Source of the DNA: Antedon bifida
Taxonomy: Eukaryota > Echinodermata > Crinoidea > Comatulida > Antedonidae
Assembly: GCA_963402885.1 (NCBI GenBank)
Contig: OY727095.1
Location: 1,183,001 to 1,247,000, forward strand
Direction: 5' to 3'
Length of the DNA stretch: 64,000 nt
Under the pieces are notes generated by a model that was not told where the DNA came from, made no database searches, and worked only from the letters and a program-made list of their open reading frames with translations. Shown piece by piece: positions 51,852-61,600 of this stretch. Made by a program: the position numbers and the translations under genes. The first letter of the stretch is position 1, and every line of letters starts with the position of its first letter.

Positions 51852-51924
51852 GGCGCTGTGGCTTAGCGGTTAAAGCGCCTGTCTAGTAAACAGGAGATCC
51901 CCGGTTCAAATCCGGGCAGTGCCT
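51852..51924 (+). tRNA. tRNA-Thr(AGT) B41
   Basis: Identical to consensus. Confidence 0.95.
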
Positions 51925-52002
51925 TAATTTTTATCGTATACATTTTAATATACAAATGGTTTTCAGTTATCGTTTTTTTAACGTAATTCAGCATTGCAGC
52001 AA

Positions 52003-52075
52003 GGCGCTGTGGCTTAGCGGTTAAAGCGCCTGTCTTGTAAACAGGAGATCCCCGGTTCAAATCCGGGCAGTGCCT
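52003..52075 (+). tRNA. tRNA-Thr(TGT) B42
   Basis: A34T only. Confidence 0.95.
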
Positions 52076-52154
52076 TAATTTTTATCGTATACATTTTAAT
52101 ATACAAAATGGTTTTCAGTTTGTATTTTTTTAACGTAATTCAGCAATGCAGCAA

Positions 52155-52227
52155 GGCGCTGTGGCTTAGCGGTTAAAGCGCCTGTCTTGTAAACAGGAGA
52201 TCCCCGGTTCAAATCCGGGCAGTGCCT
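52155..52227 (+). tRNA. tRNA-Thr(TGT) B43
   Basis: A34T only. Confidence 0.95.
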
Positions 52228-52306
52228 TAATTTTTATCGTATACATTTTAATATACAAAATGGTTTTCAGTTATTAATTTGTCAATGTAATTCAGCATTA
52301 AAGCAA

Positions 52307-52379
52307 GGCGCTGTGGCTTAGCGGTTAAAGCGCCTGTCTAGTAAACAGGAGATCCCCGGTTCAAATCCGGGCAGTGCCT
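52307..52379 (+). tRNA. tRNA-Thr(AGT) B44
   Basis: Identical to consensus. Confidence 0.95.
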
Positions 52380-52457
52380 TAATTTTTATCGTATACATTT
52401 TAATATACAAATGGTTTTCAGTTATCGTTTTTTTAACGTAATTCAGCATTGCAGCAA

Positions 52458-52530
52458 GGCGCTGTGGCTTAGCGGTTAAAGCGCCTGTCTTGTAAACAGG
52501 AGATCCCCGGTTCAAATCCGGGCAGTGCCT
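52458..52530 (+). tRNA. tRNA-Thr(TGT) B45
   Basis: A34T only. The spacer before it matches that of B42. Confidence 0.95.
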
Positions 52531-52609
52531 TAATTTTTATCCTATACATTTTAATATACAAAATGGTTTTCAGTTTGTATTTTTTTAACGTAATTCATCA
52601 ATGCAGCAA

Positions 52610-52682
52610 GGCGCTGTGGCTTAGCGGTTAAAGCGCCTGTCTTGTAAACAGGAGATCCCCGGTTCAAATCCGGGCAGTGCCT
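52610..52682 (+). tRNA. tRNA-Thr(TGT) B46
   Basis: A34T only. The variant upstream bases (TTCATCAATGCAG) are shared with B38. Confidence 0.95.
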
Positions 52683-52761
52683 TAATTTTTATCGTATACA
52701 TTTTAATATACAAAATGGTTTTCAGTTATTAATTTGTTAATGTAATTCAGCATTAAAGCAA

Positions 52762-52834
52762 GGCGCTGTGGCTTAGCGGTTAAAGCGCCTGTCTTGTAAA
52801 CAGGAGATCCCCGGTTCAAATCCGGGCAGTGCCT
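52762..52834 (+). tRNA. tRNA-Thr(TGT) B47
   Basis: A34T only. Confidence 0.95.
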
Positions 52835-52913
52835 TAATTTTTATCGTATACATTTTAATATACAAAATGGTTTTCAGTTATTAATTTGTTAATGTAATTC
52901 AGCATTAAAGCAA

Positions 52914-52986
52914 GGCGATGTGGCTTAGCGGTTAAAGCGCCTGTCTAGTAAACAGGAGATCCCCGGTTCAAATCCGGGCAGTGCCT
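52914..52986 (+). tRNA. tRNA-Thr(AGT) B48
   Basis: C5A (acceptor mismatch). Confidence 0.85.
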
Positions 52987-53065
52987 TAATTATTATCGTA
53001 TACATTTTAATATACAAAATGGTTTTCAGTTATTATTTGTTTAACGTAATTCAGCATTGCAGCAA

Positions 53066-53126
53066 GGCGCTGTGGCTTAGCGGTTAAAGCGCCTGTCTAG
53101 TAAACAATCAAATCCGGGCAGTGCCT
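53066..53126 (+). pseudogene. tRNA-Thr(AGT) B49, internal deletion
   Basis: 61 nt: bases between AAACA (3' anticodon stem) and TCAAATCC (T-loop) are missing, removing half the anticodon stem, the variable loop and the 5' T-stem. Confidence 0.85.
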
Positions 53127-53204
53127 TAATTTTTATCGTATACATTTTAATATACAAATGGTTTTCAGTTATCATTTTTTTAACGTAATTCAGCATTGCA
53201 GCAA

Positions 53205-53277
53205 GGCGCTATTGCTTAGCGGTTAAAGCGCCTGTCTTGTAAACAGGAGATCCCCGGTTCAAATCCGGGCAGTGCCT
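53205..53277 (+). tRNA. tRNA-Thr(TGT) B50, variant
   Basis: A34T with G7A and G9T. Confidence 0.82.
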
Positions 53278-53319
53278 TATTTTTTATCGTATACATTTTA
53301 ATATACAAAATGGTTTTTT

Positions 53320-53352
53320 TGTCTAGTAAACAATCAAATCCGGGCAGTGCCT
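53320..53352 (+). pseudogene. tRNA-Thr(AGT) B51, 3' fragment
   Basis: It begins at the anticodon arm, directly after a TTTTTTT run, and carries the same internal deletion as B49. It is therefore a copy of the B49 3' part. Confidence 0.85.
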
Positions 53353-53430
53353 TAATTTTTATCGTATACATTTTAATATACAAATGGTTTTCAGTTATCA
53401 TTTTTTTAACGTAATTCAGCATTGCAGCAA

Positions 53431-53503
53431 GGCGCTATTGCTTAGCGGTTAAAGCGCCTGTCTTGTAAACAGGAGATCCCCGGTTCAAATCCGGGCAGTG
53501 CCT
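53431..53503 (+). tRNA. tRNA-Thr(TGT) B52, variant
   Basis: A34T with G7A and G9T; a duplicate of B50. Confidence 0.82.
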
Positions 53504-53582
53504 TATTTTTTATCGTATACATTTTAATATACAAAATGGTTTTCAGTAATCATTTTGTTAACGTAATTCAACATTGCAGCAA

Positions 53583-53655
53583 AGCGCTGTGGCTTAGCGG
53601 TTAAAGCGCCTGTCTAGTAAACAGGAGATCCCCGGTTCAAATCCGGGCAGTGCCT
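53583..53655 (+). tRNA. tRNA-Thr(AGT) B53
   Basis: G1A only. Confidence 0.85.
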
Positions 53656-53736
53656 TATTTGTTATCGTATACATTTTAATATACAAAAATGGTTTTAAGT
53701 TTGTATTTTTTTTAACGTAATTCAGCATTGCAGCAA

Positions 53737-53809
53737 GGCGCTGTGGCTTAGCGGTTAAAGCGCCTGTCTTGTAAACAGGAGATCCCCGGTTCAAATCCGG
53801 GCAGTGCCT
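53737..53809 (+). tRNA. tRNA-Thr(TGT) B54
   Basis: A34T only. Confidence 0.95.
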
Positions 53810-53888
53810 TAATTTTTATCGTATACATTTTAATATACAAAATGGTTTTCAGTTATTAATTTGTTAACGTAATTCAGCATTGCAGCTA

Positions 53889-53961
53889 GGCGCTGTGGCT
53901 TAGCGGTTAAAGCGCCTGTCTAGTAAACAGGAGATCCCCGGTTCAAATCCGGGCAGTGCCT
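53889..53961 (+). tRNA. tRNA-Thr(AGT) B55
   Basis: Identical to consensus. Confidence 0.95.
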
Positions 53962-54041
53962 TAATTATTATCGTATACATTTTAATATACAAAATGGTTT
54001 TTCAGTTATTATTTGTTTAACGTAATTCAGCATTGCAGCAA

Positions 54042-54114
54042 GGCGCTGTGGCTTAGCGGTTAAAGCGCCTGTCTAGTAAACAGGAGATCCCCGGTTCAAA
54101 TCCGGGCAGTGCCT
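54042..54114 (+). tRNA. tRNA-Thr(AGT) B56
   Basis: Identical to consensus. Confidence 0.95.
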
Positions 54115-54193
54115 TAATTTTTATCGTATACATTTTAATATACAAAATGGTTTTCAGTTATTAATTTGTTAATGTAATTCAGCATTAAAGCAA

Positions 54194-54266
54194 GGCGCTG
54201 TGGCTTAGCGGTTAAAGCGCCTGTCTAGTAAACAGGAGATCCCCGGTTCAAATCCGGGCAGTGCCT
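54194..54266 (+). tRNA. tRNA-Thr(AGT) B57
   Basis: Identical to consensus. Confidence 0.95.
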
Positions 54267-54345
54267 TAATTATTATCGTATACATTTTAATATACAAAAT
54301 GGTTTTCAGTTATTATTTGTTTAACGTAATTCAGCATTGCAGCAA

Positions 54346-54418
54346 GGCGCTGTGGCTTAGCGGTTAAAGCGCCTGTCTAGTAAACAGGAGATCCCCGGTT
54401 CAAATCCGGGCAGTGCCT
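54346..54418 (+). tRNA. tRNA-Thr(AGT) B58
   Basis: Identical to consensus. Confidence 0.95.
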
Positions 54419-54496
54419 TAATTTTTATCGTATACATTTTAATATACAAATGGTTTTCAGTTATCATTTTTTTAACGTAATTCAGCATTGCAGCAA

Positions 54497-54569
54497 GGCG
54501 CTATTGCTTAGCGGTTAAAGCGCCTGTCTTGTAAACAGGAGATCCCCGGTTCAAATCCGGGCAGTGCCT
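54497..54569 (+). tRNA. tRNA-Thr(TGT) B59, variant
   Basis: A34T with G7A and G9T, as in B50. Confidence 0.82.
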
Positions 54570-54648
54570 TATTTTTTATCGTATACATTTTAATATACAA
54601 AATGGTTTTCAGTAATCATTTTGTTAACGTAATTCAGCATTGCAGCAA

Positions 54649-54721
54649 AGCGCTGTGGCTTAGCGGTTAAAGCGCCTGTCTAGTAAACAGGAGATCCCCG
54701 GTTCAAATCCGGGCAGTGCCT
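54649..54721 (+). tRNA. tRNA-Thr(AGT) B60
   Basis: G1A only, as in B32 and B53. Confidence 0.85.
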
Positions 54722-54802
54722 TATTTTTTATCGTATACATTTTAATATACAAAAATGGTTTTAAGTTTGTATTTTTTTTAACGTAATTCAGCATTGCAGC
54801 AA

Positions 54803-54875
54803 GGCGCTGTGGCTTAGCGGTTAAAGCGCCTGTCTTGTAAACAGGAGATCCCCGGTTCAAATCCGGGCAGTGCCT
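54803..54875 (+). tRNA. tRNA-Thr(TGT) B61
   Basis: A34T only. Confidence 0.95.
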
Positions 54876-54954
54876 TAATTTTTAACGTATACATTTTAAT
54901 ATACAAAATGGTTTTCAGTTATTATTTTGTTAACGTAATTCAGCATTGCAGCTA

Positions 54955-55027
54955 GGCGCTGTGGCTTAGCGGTTAAAGCGCCTGTCTAGTAAACAGGAGA
55001 TCCCCGGTTCAAATCCGGGCAGTTCCT
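54955..55027 (+). tRNA. tRNA-Thr(AGT) B62
   Basis: G70T (acceptor mismatch). Confidence 0.85.
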
Positions 55028-55107
55028 TAATTTTTATCGTATACATTTTAATATACAAAATATTTTTCAGTTAGTATTTTTTTATACGTAATTCAGCATT
55101 GCAGCAA

Positions 55108-55147
55108 GGTGCTGTGGCTTAGCGGTTAAAGCGCCTGTCTTGTAAAC
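55108..55147 (+). pseudogene. tRNA-Thr(TGT) B63, 3'-truncated last unit
   Basis: It stops after TTGTAAACA in the 3' anticodon stem, where unique sequence begins. C3T is also present. Confidence 0.85.
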
Positions 55148-55672
55148 ATATACGTCTATTTTGATAATTACAAATAATTCCTGTGATAACGGAAGTTTGG
55201 GGAAAATGTGAGTGTCATTGGTGCACTTAAGACATACGACAATTAAAGCTCATGTACCATCCTATGGATTATGCCATTTACTGACCTTGTAGACTACAGC
55301 AATAATATTAATCCACTGCTGTCGTATATGTCTTTTGAGTCGGAAGTGAGCTAAACTGAGAGTTGGTAGTTAGTTTCTTCCATAACAGGCACACTATGGT
55401 AATGTGACGCTCTACCAACGACGGTGTATATCCACTGCAAATTACGCGATCGGCAGAAAAGACGTACGAATTTAGTATAGGCTACACACAACAACAAGCC
55501 TTTGTACATGGTAGATGGTCTGATCCATTCAACTCTATATCGGCAATTCGTATAATTACATGAATCTGACTTTCACACGCGTATAAAGTGCATTGGCTAT
55601 TCGTAATTGCATTAGAATATAGGTATATTGAGTGTTTTTTCGGCAGTTTTGCGCCCATCTAAAACCGCGAGG
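55148..55672. other. Unique DNA between the tRNA array and the first visible prominin exon
   Basis: No repeat or coding region is seen apart from a possible splice acceptor (GTGTTTTTTCGGCAG, ending 55646) just upstream of the prominin ATG. The stretch could hold the prominin promoter or be the end of an upstream intron. Confidence 0.5.
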
Positions 55673-58600
55673 ATGGCGAAATTACAATTGAACGATGGGA
55701 ATATTAGCTTTATGTTTAGTGAAAATGGTGGAAGTTATGAATCAAATGTTGCAGACAACAACTGGTTTGCATCTCCTTTGTCGGATGCCGTCGCATTATT
55801 TTCCCGCCTTATTGTAAAAGACGAAAACGTCCCATTGGGTAAGTTGTTCAGCTTTCTTTTTGATAACAACATTTAATTACACTACAATAGATATTATATA
55901 TAGATATGAATATGCCTAAGATAATTAATCAATTAAATACAATATTCTCGACCTCCAGATATAAAGTCGTCTGAACACTATTTTATACATTTTGCATCCT
56001 TTCATTTTGTATATTGTACCAGGGAAGAGTACCGTAAAATTACATGGAAAACTCACAAACCTGGCATCAATTTGTAATTTCATTCTTCCCTGATTGTACA
56101 TTAATCATAAAAATAATTGTACTTTTTTTTTTTAACAAAAGCTGAATTAGCCCAGAGAAACTACGGTTGAACTGCGTTGAATTAGATACAATTCCCACAT
56201 GAATTAATAAGCGTATAAAAGAACAGCTTTTGTTCTTATTTTCATGGCAAAAGTGCCAGCATTGTAGTACATCCCAACTGCTGTATGCCCACTGGATTTT
56301 CCTTCCCGTTTCTTAGACAGGAAAATCGAATCGCTTAATGCAATCAATCCCTCGGGAATCACACTACAATTATTCCATGCGAGTTTTAGCTCAGAGGAAG
56401 AAAAAAGAACAATTGGATATATTTCTTACTCCCTCGTTAAAGATTTAGAAAATTATAAATTTTAAAGTTTCTTGTGATTTTATTTTAAAGGAATTACATT
56501 TTTTAAATTTTCATTCAATTTATTTTTCTCATAAAAATGAAAGCAGGGAACAAGACAAACAGTATTCAGAAAGAGAGAAAACAAACAATGGAACTAAACC
56601 GTAGTATCGAGTGGAAACAATGACACTATAATAAATTACATTTAAAGCATCTAGATCTTTGATGCATAATATAAATGTTGTGTCATTGTTATTTAATAGT
56701 ATTAGTCTCTTTGATTTTGTTAGATTTGATACCATTTGAACTTCAGAGAGAGTCATCAGACAGAATTGTTGAAAAGGTAACAGTTAACAACTAATATATA
56801 CTTGATATATCTTCTCTATGCAAATTGCATAATTTATTAAGTTGAGATTATATGTCGTTATTGTAGCATTTTTTAATATAGGCCTACCTATCAATATGAA
56901 GATTTCTACTTTTATTGAAAGTAACCTTTTACTAAAATAAAAACATTTTAAAATGATGGTGAAATATATAGGATTGGCTTTTTATAAGTGAAAAATGTCA
57001 GTGGTTTTTATGGATAAAATGTTACAAATATAAAATAACAAATATGGATATTACTTGTAAGCAGAAAAATTTCATATTTCGTTACATTCGTAAAGAACCA
57101 CTTATAAAAATTATTACATCTAATTTGAGAAATACATTTTAATCCTAAATCTAGAATAATTCTTAAATTAACTGCCTCTTTAATATATGTATTTCTTTAT
57201 TTTGATTTCTTTATTATCACGAACAGTAGTAGGCCTAAATCAGTTTTTATTTTGAATATGAAAAAAAGTTCAAGGAGTCATATCCGCATATATTGGCTTT
57301 CAGGTGTACTCTCAAAGCGGTTATACGCTCTTTATGTAAAGCTTTTAGTTAATCCATGATTTCTAAAAATTAATCTTACCTTTGTTGGTTTAAATTGAAA
57401 TGTTTACTACCGAACTAATGGAAATGTATAAGTTCGTTAACTAAACAATGAAGATAAAAAAAACTAAAAAATAAAATATAAAAAATGAAATATATTTATA
57501 CACAAAAAGTTAATATATGCAAATCTTCTACAAGTTTGGTTCCCACGCAACGCACGGACGTAAAGCGCAACTCAGGTAATTTCACCAAAGAATTGTTAAC
57601 TCCCTGAGTTGACCAATCACAATCGATTGATTATCCAAACTGTCATTGGTCATGAACTGGCTTGCGTAGCGCTTACGTCCTTGCATTCTAGTGGGAAGAA
57701 AGCTTTAGAACATAGTTGATTCAAATGAGAGAAAAGTGAATCTCACTCTTGCGAACAATGACAATACATATAAGTGCGTTAACAATGATGACAATTAACA
57801 ATAAAGAAATCACACAATGTAACAAATATGGTATGCAAAAATTATAAATAGTTATACAGTAATTTGTACTTTATATTAATTGAATGGTGTATTGTTTTAT
57901 TCGGCAGCCTACGCGTATAAGGTCTTGTCCTCGTGTTGACATTGTCATTCCAAGGTCCATAGGCATAACACGTTGTTGACGTGATCATAAGTTAGACCAT
58001 TGTAAGACAAGAAATAAGGAACTAATATAAGAAGCATTGATTTCAAATATTGTTTGTATCGTTTCCTTTTAAAATAACATTTATTACTTTTATTGGATTA
58101 CTCATGGATATAAAGGTGAACTTTTTTTTGTGAGAAAGCAGCAAGCCAATTGATATAACTAAATAGGTATAATGGCCTATGTATTAATTTCTTTTTGAAG
58201 AGATCATGTTCACATTTACAAAGATAAGTGAAAGAAAATGAATAAAAAAATATATATATAATAATAAAAGAAAATAAATAAATAAACAAATATATAAAAT
58301 TAAAAGAAAACTAGAATTTAATTCGTCACTTTGACGAATTATAGGTGATCATTTATATAAATTTATTGACATTAATATTTGTTAAACATGCACGTATGTT
58401 ACCATACGATCGGAAAATGTTGATGTATGCCATCCTACGCTTATAGTGCTTAGTTGTGCCTATTATATGTCATATCACATTATGTACAGTATACTGTATA
58501 TCTATATACAGTGTAGCATTGGTGAAATTACGAACACACATCATGTTCTAAGTTTTTGGCCTAAAAAATTAATATATAAAGTTAACAATAAAAGAATAAG

Positions 58601-61600
58601 TGTTGGTTGTAGGTATTCTAATTATATATATATTATCAATAAGCCTACTTATTGTTTTGAATTGCTATATTCAGGAGGATAATGCTAACATTTAATTTTA
58701 TCTACATCTGTTGTCTTTGACTTTTAACAAAACACTTTGACCAATGGTGCTCACTGACCACAAAAACGTGTTGGTCAAGTGTTCATTAAAATGGAAGTGT
58801 CCAAAACAAACTGTAAAGTGTTCACTTTTTCGTTACAAATGTAAATGCATAAGAAAATTAAATTGTTCGTTGTATTAAATTTAGGGGCTATTGTTGGGAG
58901 GCAACTACCTTTAAGTTCACACGCATATGTATTGTCATCTTTATTTAAGTGAATGAAAGAATATCTAAAACATTCAGTTATTAATAGCTTATTAGGCTAC
59001 TATAACTAATCTAGGCCTACTACTAGAACCAGGCTAGACGAAATATGGTGACTTCCTCTAATCATAAATCCTGCATAAAGATGAATAACATATTTTAAAC
59101 TCATTAATTATGTTAATGTCCTTCTTCTTATAGGTCGTCGCCTTTGAGCAGCCCATAATAATCTTTTCCAGCTTTAGTATCATACTAGCTGTTGTCATCC
59201 CGACGGTAGCGTTTATTTACTGCTGCTGTCGTCTATTTGGGAAATGTGGAGGAAGCAGGAGCGAGCAGCATGTAGCAACGTTAAGCGACAAGAATGCTAT
59301 CATGATTGGTTTCAGTCTGTTTATCTTCACGTTAATGACATTGTAAGCGTCGTGATTTCAATTATTATTTCATTTCAAAACATATAAATAATAATTAAGA
59401 TAACAGAAAATAAAGTGATTTTAAAAAACCCCATGGGTTTGGGAGGAAACGTCACGACGCGTACGTACGAAAAAATTTGCCACAAAACCCTGGGATGGGG
59501 ATTTTCTGACATTGTATATGGTATACTCTATCAGAAAATAAAATGTTTCCTTGACTTTTTTCACGCAAAATGTGTACTGCAACCAGGCTATAGGGCCTAA
59601 TATATTCTATTTCATAAATATTGTGAAAAAATCTATACAAACTTTTTTTGTTTTGTTAACAAAAATAAAGACATATACTGCGGTCATATTTTAATTGTTC
59701 TAAACAAACCTATCAGATTATGTAGGTTAAGTGGTTGAATTAACAAGAGACACTTATGTTAAAATTATAGAGCATCGGCATTAATGATGGTAATATCAAG
59801 CCATCGTTTAGGAGCTTGTTGGGACAACATTGACCAATCAGCGAAGAATACACATCATGACGTCACTCTATTTACAGACAACTTATTTTTGGTAAGGCGA
59901 CGTATGTAATATTGGTAATTAGCCTACTGTACTAATACTGTATAAAGAAATTAAACACACTATTTTATAAAGGCCTGAACAACACTTTAACCGAAGAGTA
60001 ATCAAATTTAGTACATCATTACGATGATGACATAAAATAAAAGTACTGTAAAACAATTGGATCATAGTAGTATTACGGTGTTTCATTCATTGCATGGAAT
60101 CATCAATAGGCCCATATTTATACCATACCGTTAAATCATTATCAATCATGGTACTTATTTCTCCATGGGTTGACGAAGAATGTTTAAAATTAAAACGTGA
60201 AATGAAATATAATTTATTTATTGTTACGAAAATATAAACATTATTATCGTCACAAAACAACTGTAATTGCAAGCATCATAATCACTGTCGTCATAATGAT
60301 TATGAAACATTATCAACACCATTATATTATGTGTTCCTTTAATTATTTCGTTTGTTCTATTTTAGGCAACTAAAGAGTTAGGTTTTGAAAATCGTCAGAC
60401 TGTGTTTGAATTGACGAAAAACTCCCTCGACGGTAAGCATAATCTTGACTACTTTTATTTTTGTCTGTTAGTATACAGTAGAATTCTATACTTGTACTAT
60501 ATATTGTTCCCTAGAAATAATTTTAAAAGTTTTTTTGTTGAATATGTCATTGTAATGTCACATAGTAGTTTGACCAAAAATTGGATAGAAAAGACAATTA
60601 TGTACCAGAAAAACGGTAATTTAAGGCAAAAAATAGTCAAATTGACTGGGTTTGTAGTTGCATTGAACCGTTTAGTATTTTGTCTTTTTATAAGTGAAAG
60701 CATTTTTCTATGGAAGTGATTAACTTGATTAAAACTGCGAAATGGCCTATTCGAAGTCTTTTTAAAATTAATCTTCATTGTTCATGTTTTTAGGAACAAT
60801 GTATCTTTACTGTGAAAAGCACATTTTTTACGTGAAATAATTCATTTTAATCGCTGGAGTGTAAACGGCTGATCTTCAGCGCTGACTATATTTTCATATA
60901 TTTTTTCCTCATTAAAATCTAAATAAAAACGGGACCCTGTTTCATTATTGTATGCATTATTTGTAATCGTTGAAATTAATATTTTCACAAAATAATTATG
61001 ATTTGTCTTTGCTTTATCGTGGCTATCTTTCTGAGTTGCTTGGACCCCACGATTAAATATAATATTAGTAAGGAAAGAAAAATAATATTTATTGGGGAAT
61101 TTGTTTTTTAGGATTGTATTATAAGTTAAACATTTTCTTTCTATTTTAGAATTAGTCCAATTGCTTAATTATACAGATGTCAATAGCTTGGCGCTGTGGC
61201 TTAGCGGTTAAAGCGCCTGTCTAGTAAACAGGAGATCCCCGGTTCAAATCCGGGCAGTGCCTCTTTTTTTTTAACGCAGCTATTTCTTATAATTGCTTTA
61301 AAAAGAATTCTTTAAATTCTTTAAATTCTAAATTGCTTTACTGTAAGTATATTCTAGTAAACAGGAGATCCCCGGTTCAAATCCGGTCAGTGCCTAACCA
61401 TTTTTATAATATGACAGTGCCAATCTTTATATCTTCATACATTTTATGTACAAACAAGACCATTCTTCCAAAGTGCGAACTGAGTATTGTTCTAATGTCC
61501 AACAGACCGGAACATTTCTTTCTTTTCAAGTCTCGCTTTTGTTGATTTAAGTACGACAGTCATTGCTGTTATATCTAACCGTAATCTTTAATTTTGACAA

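Larger units (their letters stand above)
45773..55147 (+). repeat. Large tandem tRNA-Thr array (63 units, ~152-bp period)
   Basis: Each unit is a 73-bp tRNA-Thr gene plus a ~79-bp spacer that starts TTAATTTTTATCGTATAC (T5 terminator) and ends TAATTCAGCATTGCAGCAA just before the next gene. By my count there are 37 full-length AGT units, 23 full-length TGT units and 3 fragments, all on the plus strand. Starts fall 148-154 bp apart except around the broken units near 53066-53352. Spacer variants identify blocks of units that were copied together. Confidence 0.97.

Noticed and set aside
47569-54860. Repeated minus-strand open frames of 65-77 codons starting MNRGSPVYKTGALTA
   Set aside because: They are the reverse complement of tRNA-Thr bodies plus spacer and follow the array period. 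Their similarity is explained by the tRNA genes, and they have no start context, introns or domain of their own.
45773-55147. CRISPR-like regular array
   Set aside because: The repeated part is a 73-bp tRNA and the spacers are also nearly identical, the opposite of a CRISPR array. The genome is animal.
60402-60719. 105-codon frame continuing prominin exon 5
   Set aside because: The protein-like part ends at the GTAAGC donor (60433). The rest is intron containing a dispersed repeat.
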